From: Psychrobacillus sp044762655
GTDB taxonomy: Bacteria > Bacillota > Bacilli > Bacillales_A > Planococcaceae
Length of the DNA: 64,000 nucleotides
Reading direction: 5' to 3'
Assembly (NCBI RefSeq): GCF_044762655.1
Contig: NZ_JBIWER010000002.1
Span: forward strand, 806,001 to 870,000
Shown: piece after piece, positions 44,112 to 52,826 of the stretch
How the letters are laid out: each line of letters begins with the position of its first letter
How positions within the stretch are numbered: the stretch's first letter is position 1
Position numbers and translations under genes: made by a program
The notes under the pieces: generated by a model
The model's database searches: none
The model's input: the letters and a program-made list of their open reading frames with translations, nothing else
What the model was told of the DNA's origin: nothing

Positions 44112-45002
44112 TTATTTTTTAGCTATTAATGCTAGGGATACAGTCATTGCATGATGAAATTGGCGAATATCAATCCCAGTCTTTTCAAAGAAACGATCTA
44201 ATCGGTATTGCAGGCTGTTTCGATGTAGATGAAGGACTTTTGCCGTCTCGGAAAGATTTAAGTTGCACTGGAAAAAAGTCTCCATCATATGAATCGTTTC
44301 TTCATCATCTATGTATTCCTGCAATATAGTTTTAGAAATATCCAATCGTAAATTTTCATCCGCTTGCTTTGTTAACAGGAATGGAATGGCCTCCACATAA
44401 GTCAATACTGATTTGGTCGTATAATGGAAAACACGTTTGGCAACATTCGTCAGCGAATGATAATGAAAAGTAAGGTCCTCCATCTCTTTTTTGTAAGGTC
44501 CAACAAAAAAGGTAATTTTGACATATAGATCGCTCATTAAAATGTCGATTATCTGCTCGTATGAAATACTTTCCTCTTCTATCATTTGCTGCTCAATAAT
44601 AAAACCTTCATGCTCACTTTCCCATAGAATAGGCACCCCTTTATCAAAAAGAGCCTCAATAGCATCTTTAAATAACACGGGTTCTATTTGATTTTTGTTA
44701 AATGAAAAATAAACGAACCGAAATGGTTTACTTGGTTTCCAGTCCTTTTCCTCCATTAAATCTGCAGAAAAAATAAGCTTCCTCCAGTTTCTTTCCTCTA
44801 AGGTAGGTGTAGGAAACTTCACATGATAAGGAGACAGAAACGTTGTTAATAATGAAATATCCTTGGAAGTTAGTTCATCACTCCGGATACCAATTATTTC
44901 TTCTTTGTCTGTAGCAAACCATTTATATTCTTCGCCTAGTTGATCCGAACCGTCTGTATGTACGATTAAAGTAGCGTAGATTTCCTTTAATTGATCGATC
45001 AT
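44112..45002 (-). CDS. PucR/CdaR-type transcriptional regulator
   Basis: A 296-residue protein. The C-terminal LNLSETAKVLHLHRNSLQYRLDRFFEKTGI is the PucR-type helix-turn-helix (HTH_30). The N-terminal 220 residues are not matched to a known sensor domain. AAGGTTTATATA precedes the ATG. It lies directly upstream of msmX in the same direction, with about 120 nt between them; a similar regulator neighbours msmX in B. subtilis (yxkF), from memory. It may control msmX. Confidence 0.82.
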   Translation of the reverse strand: MIDQLKEIYATLIVHTDGSDQLGEEYKWFATDKEEIIGIRSDELTSKDISLLTTFLSPYHVKFPTPTLEERNWRKLIFSADLMEEKDWKPSKPFRFVYFSFNKNQIEPVLFKDAIEALFDKGVPILWESEHEGFIIEQQMIEEESISYEQIIDILMSDLYVKITFFVGPYKKEMEDLTFHYHSLTNVAKRVFHYTTKSVLTYVEAIPFLLTKQADENLRLDISKTILQEYIDDEETIHMMETFFQCNLNLSETAKVLHLHRNSLQYRLDRFFEKTGIDIRQFHHAMTVSLALIAKK

Positions 45003-45341
45003 TATATAAACCTTCTTTCGAAAGAATTATCATCTATGTATTCAAGAGTACCTCTAGCTATTACCATTACTATACAATTATATTATGATTATTGAAACTA
45101 GATAAAGAATAGAACAAGTTCACAAGATCTTATATTAGCCCTAACAGTTCAACTTTTGTTTAAAAAGCATTTTCTGAGTCACTTTTGTATGCAATTTTAT
45201 AGAGTTTGAGCGTTTTTTAATTTTCATGTAAGTTCAATAACAGTTCTTTACAATAGTTATTTATTATTGTATTAAAAGTCAGTTAGTTACCGAATTTTTC
45301 TCCATTTTTGTTTCATACTAATAGCTAAAGAGGTGAAAAGG
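45003..45341. other. Divergent intergenic region
   Basis: AT-rich promoter region between the PucR-type gene and a small plus-strand gene. No hairpin or gene recognised. Confidence 0.4.
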
Positions 45342-45572
45342 ATGAAAAAAGAAGAGTTATTAGATATGGAAACAGCTGAAGCAAACATTGATTTGAACAA
45401 AGTAATAAATGAGGACAATAAAATTACCTTCAAAAAAGGAGCTAGCTCTTCAGCTGAGGCAAATATTGCCATCCAAGAAGAATTCTATACTGAAAACAAC
45501 CAGGAGGAAATATTGCCAACATACGTCAATTATAACACCCTAGGTTTTAAAATCACTGGCAAGGATAAATGA
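45342..45572 (+). CDS. Small acidic protein, 76 residues, unknown
   Basis: The ATG at 45342 has AGAGGTG upstream; an in-frame GTG at 45333 is inside the RBS. The product MKKEELLDMETAEANIDLNK is soluble and acidic, with two AEANI motifs (TAEANIDLNKV and SAEANIAIQEE), which suggests an internal repeat. No family recognised. Its stop overlaps the ATG of a decayed CotF-like gene (ATGA), so it may once have been its operon partner and may be spore-related. Confidence 0.6.
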   Translation: MKKEELLDMETAEANIDLNKVINEDNKITFKKGASSSAEANIAIQEEFYTENNQEEILPTYVNYNTLGFKITGKDK

Positions 45573-45720
45573 ATCAACGGGACGCTGCCAAAGCATTAGC
45601 AGTACAATGTTAGAGACCACACATCCGCAACTACGAGATATTTATGAACAATGTTTTTAGAATGCGACCTCAAACCATTATCATCTTTATAAGATAACGA
45701 GAAAACAAAGGTTGATATAA
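45569..45720 (+). pseudogene. Decayed CotF-like spore-coat protein fragment
   Basis: From the ATG at 45569 the frame reads MNQRDAAKALAVQC then stops. In another frame from 45606 the text MLETTHPQLRDIYEQCF, stop, NATSNHYHLYKITRKQ resembles the CotF/COG5577 spore-coat motif (THPQLR, then NHY-LY after about 16 residues). At least one frameshift and one in-frame stop, and the expected downstream part is missing. Family call rests on motif likeness only. Confidence 0.55.
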
Positions 45721-45807
45721 GACTGAGCTAGCTTCTAAGGAGGTTAGCAGGGTACAGGAACTTACCCAAAAAAACTATGCTAAAGTTAATAGTTAGTTTT
45801 TATATAG

Positions 45808-45846
45808 AAAAATGCGCTTGGAAAATCATTTCCAAACGCATTTTTT
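45808..45846. terminator. Terminator-like hairpin
   Basis: AAAATGCG-TTGGAAA pairs with TTTCCAA-CGCATTTT, followed by TTTTTCC on the plus strand. It lies behind the decayed gene pair. Confidence 0.8.
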
Positions 45847-45974
45847 CCTGTCTTTCTTTACTAAAGCACTCGTTAATTTTCAGTCTATAGAATGTATTTA
45901 AGATAGGCACTATTATTATGGAAAAACCTAAACTATAGAAAAATGTAAAAAGCCAATCTCGTTTTTTGGTCGAT

Positions 45975-46103
45975 TTAAGTAGTAAATTGGTCTGTACCAT
46001 AAATATTCCCATCATAATACCCATATTCTTTTTTCGTTTCTTCATCTAATTGATAGAATTGAATATATTTTACATTTACCTGAACAAACTCCTTGCAATG
46101 CAA
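45975..46103 (-). pseudogene. 3' fragment of an unidentified protein gene
   Basis: A minus-strand frame of 42 codons ending in TAA at 45975 contains KEFVQVNVKYIQFYQLDEET and KKEYGYYDGNIYGTDQFTT. The text is polar, strongly protein-like and lacks any start with an RBS, so it looks like the tail of a lost gene. The overlapping minus frame 45800-46045 runs through a terminator and repeat and is not believed. Confidence 0.45.
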
Positions 46104-46184
46104 GTATGTTCAACACTATGGTTTGTGACCATTTTAATGAAGCAAATGCCTTGCCACTCAAATATAAGCATTGGTTTTCCACCA

Positions 46185-46230
46185 AAAAATTAAACCATAA
46201 CCTTTCCTAATGGAAAACTTATGGTTTATA
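46185..46230 (-). terminator. Terminator of the GH65 operon
   Basis: TAAACCATAA-CTTTCC pairs with GGAAAA-TTATGGTTTA; on the minus strand TTTAATTTTTT follows, just past the last GH65 gene. Confidence 0.85.
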
Positions 46231-46242
46231 TCATACCTATGT

Positions 46243-48519
46243 TTATAACGCCATCTTCATAAGTTTTCCACTTACAAGTTCAATCATTTCTCCCTTATGT
46301 GAAATAGTTAAACTTTCACCTTCTACTAGGGAATAGGTTACTGTGTTTCTTTCCATTTGAATATTTATTGTTCTATTTTGATATTGCAATTGAAACTCAA
46401 GGGACTCCCAATGATCAGGAAGAGATGGTGCCAATGAAAGACCGCTTTCTTTCACTCTTAAACCTGCAAAGCCATAAACGATTGCTAGCCAAGTCCCTCC
46501 CATATTCGCCATATGAAGACCGTCCTTCGTATTACCGTGTGTATTTTCCAAATCTAATCGCGCGGTATTTCTAAAATATTCATAAGCTTTCGCTTTATCA
46601 CCTAATTTGGAAGCCATCACACTAAATATACAAGAAGACAAAGAAGAATCATGAGTGGTAATTTGTTCATAGTAATTATAGGAATTATTCATCGTTTCCA
46701 AATCCTGTTCATCTTCCAAAAGAAAATGAGCAAGCACTGTATCTGCTTGTTTACACACTTGATATCTATAAAGAGTTAATGGATGATAATTTAGCAAAAG
46801 TGGAAATTTTTCTTTCGGGGTATTTTCTAAATCCCAGCGATCCTTTTGTAAAAAGCTATCATCCTGTGCATTGATTTTGTGTTTTTCATCATATGGAAGA
46901 TACATCTTTTCCCCTGCATCAATCCACTCGCTCACTTCTAATACCGTTAATTGTAATCTATCTCTCAATTCACTTAATACTTTGCTATCTTTTTCTTTCA
47001 AAAGATAATATGCCTTAGCTGCCCATAACAAATTGTGTTTTGCCATGACATTTGTATAATAATTGTTATTTACAATACATGTATATTCGTCAGGTCCAGT
47101 CACACTATCGATTTTAAATTGGCCATCTTTCATGTGCCCAGTATCAATCCAAAGACGAGCAGTTTCAAATAGAAGCTCGGCCATATTATCCATTAAAAAT
47201 GCATCATCCTGCGTTACTAAATAATACTGAATATAACTATACGCTATGTCTGCACTGATGTGATACTGTGCTGTACCTGCTGGGAAGAATGCTGAACTTT
47301 CAGGTCCCGTAATTGTTCTCCATGGAAATAACGCCCCTTTTTTATGGCCCATTTCCTTTGCCCTTGCTCTTGCACTATCTAAAATAGAGTATCTTTGGAT
47401 TAATAGATTTTTAGCCAATTCTGGATTTGTCATTACAAACACTGGAAATATATAAATTTCTGTATCCCAGAAATAGTGTCCCTCGTATCCTTCTCCTGAT
47501 AATCCCTTAGCTGCAATATTACTCACAGGGTCTTTGCCAACCGATTGTAAAAGCTGAAAAAGATTAAAACGAATTCCCTCTTGAAGTGAAGAATCTCCGT
47601 TTATTTTAACATCTGCTGTGCTCCAAAACTTATCTAAGTACCCTTTTTGCTGTAGTAAGAGATCCTCAAAAGAAGTTCCAGTTAACTGTTGTTGAACGAA
47701 AAGTGCCTCTTCAATAACACCATTCCCATGCCTCAATGTGTCAGTGTATACATTATATTTTGTAAAATGAATCGGTTTATTTCCTTTACAAAAATAGGTC
47801 TCCTCCACATTGTTATCCGTTACTTTACTCTCATACTCATACTCGTCTAGATCAATTCTAGAACGAGTAACACAAGCAACTTCTAATTGGGTTGCATATG
47901 TTCTGTTTTTCACAATGCTAAAATTTTCATCCTTCCGAACATCTACTATATGGAGTCTTTTAGCATGACCTGAAGCAACTCTAGGATCGTTTTTATCGAC
48001 AAAGTTAGAAACATTGCCATCCACTACAGAAACAATTTGAACAAGTTGAATATTGCTCAATGGCACGATATTGACTTCCATCGCAAACAATTCTTTCGTA
48101 GTAAAGGAAATAAGTCTTTTAAAATGAATTTTCACTTCTTTACCTTTAGGAGATTTCCAATGCACAATTCGCTCGACATACCCTGCATTCATATGCATAT
48201 TCCGTTCTAAATGTAATACTTCCCCTTCAAATAACGAAAATTGTTCCTCATCAATATATATATTAATCGTTTGTGCATCAATAACATTCAATATTTTCTG
48301 TTGAAAATGAGGAAATGCATGGAGCTTCTCCCCATATTGAATTTCCGTTTCATCATGAAAAGCATTAATATATGTACCACGAATCGAACCAAAAGTACTT
48401 TTATAGCCTTCTTCAAAATTTCCTCTTATGCCAAGATAACCATTCCCGATTGATAAAAGACTTTCATCTAATAAAAGGCTTTGGTTATCTATTTCTGATT
48501 TAGTCAGTTTCCAGGTCAA
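46243..48519 (-). CDS. GH65 glycoside phosphorylase, first paralog
   Basis: A 758-residue cytoplasmic enzyme of the maltose/kojibiose/trehalose phosphorylase family. It opens MTWKLTKSEIDNQSLLLDES (N-terminal beta domain), keeps GLSGEGYEGHYFWDTEIYIF of the (alpha/alpha)6 barrel, and has the general acid Glu478 in SVTGPDEYT. The acceptor loop (about 399-422) is PWRTITGPESSAFFPAGTAQ, unlike the longer loop in the second paralog. It should make beta-glucose 1-phosphate from an alpha-glucoside; the linkage cannot be fixed. It starts with TTG after AGGTGA, 11 nt past pgmB. Last gene of the operon. Confidence 0.9.
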   Translation of the reverse strand: MTWKLTKSEIDNQSLLLDESLLSIGNGYLGIRGNFEEGYKSTFGSIRGTYINAFHDETEIQYGEKLHAFPHFQQKILNVIDAQTINIYIDEEQFSLFEGEVLHLERNMHMNAGYVERIVHWKSPKGKEVKIHFKRLISFTTKELFAMEVNIVPLSNIQLVQIVSVVDGNVSNFVDKNDPRVASGHAKRLHIVDVRKDENFSIVKNRTYATQLEVACVTRSRIDLDEYEYESKVTDNNVEETYFCKGNKPIHFTKYNVYTDTLRHGNGVIEEALFVQQQLTGTSFEDLLLQQKGYLDKFWSTADVKINGDSSLQEGIRFNLFQLLQSVGKDPVSNIAAKGLSGEGYEGHYFWDTEIYIFPVFVMTNPELAKNLLIQRYSILDSARARAKEMGHKKGALFPWRTITGPESSAFFPAGTAQYHISADIAYSYIQYYLVTQDDAFLMDNMAELLFETARLWIDTGHMKDGQFKIDSVTGPDEYTCIVNNNYYTNVMAKHNLLWAAKAYYLLKEKDSKVLSELRDRLQLTVLEVSEWIDAGEKMYLPYDEKHKINAQDDSFLQKDRWDLENTPKEKFPLLLNYHPLTLYRYQVCKQADTVLAHFLLEDEQDLETMNNSYNYYEQITTHDSSLSSCIFSVMASKLGDKAKAYEYFRNTARLDLENTHGNTKDGLHMANMGGTWLAIVYGFAGLRVKESGLSLAPSLPDHWESLEFQLQYQNRTINIQMERNTVTYSLVEGESLTISHKGEMIELVSGKLMKMAL

Positions 48520-48530
48520 TAAATTTCACC

Positions 48531-49205
48531 TCATTTTTTTACGCTGTATTTATTAATAATTTCTTCAAAATCTAACATAGCGGTATTTTCTACTAAATAA
48601 TCCGCGTGCGATAAATTTTCTATTGAACCAATTCCCACAGAGAACATTTTTGCTTTGTTAAGAGCGTCTATACCTGCAGCTGCATCTTCAACCCCAATGC
48701 ACTCCTCATAAGGAATGCCAAAGTAATCAGCTGCAGTCGTGAAGGTTTCTGGATCAGGCTTTCCTTTTTTAACTTTGGAGGCATCGACAATATAATCGAA
48801 ATAACTAGTGAGTCCTAGCTTTTCTACTATATTTTTTGCATTTTCACTTGCTGAACCAAGCGCAATTTTAATCTGATGTTTTTTGTTGTTTATTAACAAA
48901 TTTTCAATTCCAGGTAAGATGTTTTCTTTAGTAATAGATTCAGCTAATTCTAAATAGTATTCATTTTTTTTATTGGCTAATAATATTTTTTCCTCATTAT
49001 TCAACTTTGCCAAAGAAGTATTCAGTTGTAGTATGAGTTCAAGTGATTCCATGCGGCTAATTCCTTTAAGTTGCTCATTAAATTGTCTGTCAAATGAGAT
49101 TTCAAGTTCCTCAGCAAGTTTTTTCCATGCTAAATAGTGGAATTCAGCAGAATCAGTAATAACGCCGTCTAAATCGTATATAAATGCTTTTGGGTAAATA
49201 GTCAT
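48531..49205 (-). CDS. pgmB: Beta-phosphoglucomutase
   Basis: HAD-superfamily enzyme that turns beta-glucose 1-phosphate into glucose 6-phosphate. AFIYDLDGVITDSAEFHYLA holds the nucleophile Asp11 and acid/base Asp13; KGISRMESLELIL is the cap substrate loop. GSASENAKNIVEKLG and KGKPDPETF with VEDAAAGIDA complete the HAD motifs. 224 residues is normal. It links the two GH65 phosphorylases, whose product is the beta anomer, to glycolysis. Confidence 0.93.
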   Translation of the reverse strand: MTIYPKAFIYDLDGVITDSAEFHYLAWKKLAEELEISFDRQFNEQLKGISRMESLELILQLNTSLAKLNNEEKILLANKKNEYYLELAESITKENILPGIENLLINNKKHQIKIALGSASENAKNIVEKLGLTSYFDYIVDASKVKKGKPDPETFTTAADYFGIPYEECIGVEDAAAGIDALNKAKMFSVGIGSIENLSHADYLVENTAMLDFEEIINKYSVKK

Positions 49206-49222
49206 TCGATTCGTTCCTTTCT

Positions 49223-50239
49223 TTATGAAATGGTTTTCACACTTCCTCTTTCTACTAACTGGTGTTCAACGTTCACATGCTTCCGGTCGAGGTTATTTTC
49301 CATTAAGTCTTCCAATAATTGCGCAGCCAGTTTTCCTATTTCAAAAAAGTCCTGACCAATAGTTGTGAGCTGTGGCTCAGTGTAACTACTAAATACTAAA
49401 TCATCAAATCCAGTTATAGATATATCCTCTGGAACTTTCAAGCCCATTTCCTTTACGGCCTTCATAACCCCAAATGCCATGAGATCGCTAAAACAAAGAA
49501 AAGCAGTAGGACGCTTTGTTTCTAAATATTTTTTTGAGATTTCATATGCCTCTTGCTCTGAAAAATCAGCATACATGATTTCATCTAAGTTTAGCTCTAA
49601 GCCATTTTCTTTGAAGGCTTCTTGAACTCCTTTTATGCGCTCTGAATTAACATAAGTGTTCTTCCTACCAGCGATGATTGCAATATCCCTGTGATTTCGT
49701 TCAAATAAGTACATCGCCATTTCTTTGCTGGCCCTTACATTATCAATAGACACGCTACCTACTAATCCATTAGTCGTTTCAGGGATAATATCAAGTACAA
49801 CGCAAGGTATATTTGTATCGATCAACTCCATATAGTATGGATCATCTATACGTATTCCCTGTAAAAGTGCGCCGCCAATATTACGTTCGCGACAATACTT
49901 CGCGTAGCTTTTTTGTTTCTGACGCTGTGAATCTATTAAGTAGATGGATAATTCAAATTTACTAGCTGAAACTGCGGTATAAACACCCTTGAATATATTA
50001 AATGCATTATTATCTTTTTCACTATTATTGAGCACCCCTGAAGATATTAAACCAATAGTCATTTGCTTCTTAGATGATAGGTTTTTAGCTACAATATTTG
50101 GCGAATAGCCCATTTGATCAGCAATCTCAAAAATTCTCTGCCTCGTCTTTTCATTTACATCTGTATAGTTGTTAAAGGCTTTTGAAACAATACTGACAGA
50201 TACACCAGCTTCTTTTGCAACATCTTTAATAGTAGGCAT
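49223..50239 (-). CDS. LacI-family transcriptional regulator
   Basis: A 338-residue repressor. MPTIKDVAKEAGVSVSIVSK is the LacI helix-turn-helix with hinge VAKNLSSKKQ, followed by a periplasmic-binding-like sensor domain (TIGLISSGVLNNSEKDNNAF on). It is encoded inside the operon it should control, so it probably binds the two palindromes upstream of the first gene and releases them when the sugar or its phosphate is present. The start has a moderate RBS (GAGAG). Confidence 0.93.
   Translation of the reverse strand: MPTIKDVAKEAGVSVSIVSKAFNNYTDVNEKTRQRIFEIADQMGYSPNIVAKNLSSKKQMTIGLISSGVLNNSEKDNNAFNIFKGVYTAVSASKFELSIYLIDSQRQKQKSYAKYCRERNIGGALLQGIRIDDPYYMELIDTNIPCVVLDIIPETTNGLVGSVSIDNVRASKEMAMYLFERNHRDIAIIAGRKNTYVNSERIKGVQEAFKENGLELNLDEIMYADFSEQEAYEISKKYLETKRPTAFLCFSDLMAFGVMKAVKEMGLKVPEDISITGFDDLVFSSYTEPQLTTIGQDFFEIGKLAAQLLEDLMENNLDRKHVNVEHQLVERGSVKTIS
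49226..49239 (-). promoter_or_regulatory. Candidate cre site at the end of the LacI gene
   Basis: Plus-strand TGAAATGGTTTTCA (49226-49239) matches the cre consensus but for one central base. It overlaps the last codons of the regulator, ahead of pgmB, where it could act as a roadblock. May be chance. Confidence 0.25.
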
Positions 50240-50274
50240 TTCATAACTCTCTTTCTTAATGTAATAAGATATAC

Positions 50275-50979
50275 TTAAGCACTTTTGTTTATGGTTGCTT
50301 TTTCCTGCATTTTCAATGAGAATCTATAAAATAAAGCAAAAGATAAATAGGCACTTACTGATCCGGTAAAAAGGGGTATCAAAAATATAAGCTTTGTAGC
50401 ACTTAAGTAAAACAATAAGAAATTACTAATAAGGATTACAAAAAATAAGAACGGACTCCCTATCGTTACCAAAAAAGTATTCTTTAACAATTCTCGAATA
50501 TTCATTTGAAAATGCACATTTAAAGAAAAATAGTTAATCGTAAAAACAAATAATACAAACCCCATGATTGAAAATACAAGACTTAATAGTTCATGCTCAT
50601 TTTTAAAATAATAGAAATCGATTAGCCATATTAGCCAAAGTAAAGTCAAAACAAGTCCCGACAAAACACTCTTTTTATAATTAGATTTAATATGCGAAAA
50701 ATAGGCTTTTGTTAGAGAGGGATGATCAATCTTTAACAACCAATCACGAGCCATCGCAAACATTCCAGTTGTACTTGGGAAAAATAATAGGGGAAATAAA
50801 ATTAATAAAGGTACATAGTAAACTAAAAACGCTAAACTAAAATTATTTGCGTATAAACTCAATAAAATAATCACAATTGGAACATTGATCATCATCCATA
50901 AAATATTTACTACAGAAAATCGCATAACCCATTCTGTTGTACTGTACAATACTCCCGGGAAACCTGAAAATTCACGCAT
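50275..50979 (-). CDS. YesL-like membrane protein (DUF624)
   Basis: A 234-residue protein with about five membrane helices, starting MREFSGFPGVLYSTTEWVMR, with LLFFPSTTGMFAMARDWLLK. DUF624 members regularly sit in carbohydrate ABC-transporter operons, as here between the permeases and the regulator. Role unknown. GGAGGTAACAAC precedes the ATG. Confidence 0.85.
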   Translation of the reverse strand: MREFSGFPGVLYSTTEWVMRFSVVNILWMMINVPIVIILLSLYANNFSLAFLVYYVPLLILFPLLFFPSTTGMFAMARDWLLKIDHPSLTKAYFSHIKSNYKKSVLSGLVLTLLWLIWLIDFYYFKNEHELLSLVFSIMGFVLFVFTINYFSLNVHFQMNIRELLKNTFLVTIGSPFLFFVILISNFLLFYLSATKLIFLIPLFTGSVSAYLSFALFYRFSLKMQEKATINKSA

Positions 50980-51005
50980 GTTGTTACCTCCTGAAGTAAT
51001 AGATT

Positions 51006-51842
51006 TTATTTCACTGCCCCTTCCCCGATTCCTTTAATAATATGTTTTTGTGCAAGTACATAGAAAATTACAACAGGAATTATGGTAAGCATCAAGCCAG
51101 CCATTGCAAGGTTCCATTGGATTGTAAATTGCCCAAAGAAATAAAAAGTAGAAAGTGGAATTGTACGAAGCCCCTTATCAGTAAGTGTTAATGATGGTAG
51201 TAAATAATCATTCCAAATATTAATAACGTTTAAAATCATTACCGTTACAGTGATTGGTTTTAAAATAGGGAAAATAATTCTCCAGAAAACCCCAAACTTC
51301 GAAGCACCGTCAATTGTCGCTGCTTCCTCTAGTGTAATTGGGATAGACTTCACAAATCCATGGTATAAGAAAACGGAAATACTGGAACTAAATCCAATAT
51401 GCATAAAAATTAAGCCTTCACGAGTATTGATCATAGGAATATGTAAGGAATTAGTGATAGTGCTCATAAATTGCATTAAAGGCATCATCAATGTTTGGAA
51501 AGGGATGAGCATTGTTGCGATGAACACCATGAAAATAATTTTACTTAGTTTGTTATCCGTTCTTGCAAGCATCCAAGCTGTCATGGAAGACAATACAACA
51601 ATGATTAAGACAGAAATAATTGTGATATACAACGAATTAGCCAATGCATTTAAAAAGTTCATTTTGTCCATTGCTTCTATATAATATTGGAAACTGAACT
51701 CTGTAGGTGGTGCTAACACATTTTCATATAATTCCTGTCGGTTTTTAAATGAATTAACAATAATGATATAGATGGGAGATAAAAAGAATAACGCTGTAAT
51801 GAGGAGTAAAAGCTCTTTTAATACTCGATAAAATTTTTTCAT
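51006..51842 (-). CDS. Sugar ABC transporter permease (MalG/YtcP type)
   Basis: A 278-residue permease with six helices. The EAA loop is EAATIDGASKFGVFWRIIFP. It ends GIGEGAVK, the usual tail of CUT1 MalG-like permeases. It is coupled to the MalF-type gene by a TAATG overlap. It forms the membrane channel with that partner; no ATPase is encoded in the operon. Confidence 0.93.
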   Translation of the reverse strand: MKKFYRVLKELLLLITALFFLSPIYIIIVNSFKNRQELYENVLAPPTEFSFQYYIEAMDKMNFLNALANSLYITIISVLIIVVLSSMTAWMLARTDNKLSKIIFMVFIATMLIPFQTLMMPLMQFMSTITNSLHIPMINTREGLIFMHIGFSSSISVFLYHGFVKSIPITLEEAATIDGASKFGVFWRIIFPILKPITVTVMILNVINIWNDYLLPSLTLTDKGLRTIPLSTFYFFGQFTIQWNLAMAGLMLTIIPVVIFYVLAQKHIIKGIGEGAVK

Positions 51843-52717
51843 TACAACTCTACCTCCCTCTTTTTCGTAATATAAACTTGTGTAAGTGTAATTGCTGCTA
51901 CTATTAAGAAGAATATAATCGCCTTAGCCTGACCATATCCATAATTACCATATCCAAAGATCTCATTGTAAATATTCATGGCGAACATTTCCGTAGAATT
52001 AGCAGGTCCACCACCTGTTAGAGAAAGGTTAACATCATAGATTTTAAATGCGGATGAAAGCGTTAAAAACAAGCTAATCGTAAAAGCAGGCATTAACAGT
52101 GGGAAGGTAATATTTTTTAATTTTTGCCACCAACTAGCACCATCAATCATCGCAGCTTCCATGACATCTTGCGGTATACTTTGTATTCCTGCAATATAAA
52201 TAATCATAATATAACCTGCCATTTGCCAAGTAAAAACGAATACCAAAGCATATAAAGCAAAATCCTTATCGATCAGCCAATTAAAAAAGAGATTATCCAT
52301 TCCAGTTAATTCGCCTATTAGTGTAAAAACATCTAAGAAAATAAACTGCCAAATATAACCTAATATTAATCCTCCAATTAGATAAGGCATAAAAACCATT
52401 GTTCGTGCAGCGTTTGCTATTTTTAGTTTAGAAGTCACGAGCAGAGCAAAAACAAGGCCAACTATATTAACTGAAATTACTGCTAAAAGGGTGAATAATG
52501 TTGTCTTCCACGTAGATGTTAGAAAACGGGAATCCCCAAATAACTGGATGAAATTATCAAAGCCTACAAATACTTTTGGGTTAGCTGCAATGCCATCCCA
52601 CTTAAAAAAGGAATAATATATTCCAATTACGAATGGAATAACTACCACGGTCAAAAAAATAATAGTTAATGGAGCAGTAAATAATAAATACCACCCTTTA
52701 TTATTTTTGTTTTGCAT
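51842..52717 (-). CDS. Sugar ABC transporter permease (MalF/LacF type)
   Basis: A 291-residue permease with six helices. The EAA loop is EAAMIDGASWWQKLKNITFP; LTGGGPANSTEMFAMNIYN is typical of CUT1 MalF-like permeases. GGAGTGTTTTTAC precedes the ATG. It follows the binding-protein gene by about 110 nt. Confidence 0.93.
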   Translation of the reverse strand: MQNKNNKGWYLLFTAPLTIIFLTVVVIPFVIGIYYSFFKWDGIAANPKVFVGFDNFIQLFGDSRFLTSTWKTTLFTLLAVISVNIVGLVFALLVTSKLKIANAARTMVFMPYLIGGLILGYIWQFIFLDVFTLIGELTGMDNLFFNWLIDKDFALYALVFVFTWQMAGYIMIIYIAGIQSIPQDVMEAAMIDGASWWQKLKNITFPLLMPAFTISLFLTLSSAFKIYDVNLSLTGGGPANSTEMFAMNIYNEIFGYGNYGYGQAKAIIFFLIVAAITLTQVYITKKREVEL

Positions 52718-52826
52718 GTAAAAACACTCCTTTCTCTTAGTTTATCCATGGTTCATATTAGAAGTACTGGGCACTCCTCAAATGGTGTGCCCAGCCTCTG
52801 TGTATCTATCAACCTTTGAATTTAAA

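Noticed and set aside
45800..46045. Minus-strand 81-codon frame
   Set aside because: Runs through a terminator hairpin and a palindromic repeat and lacks an RBS; another frame in part of the region is more protein-like.
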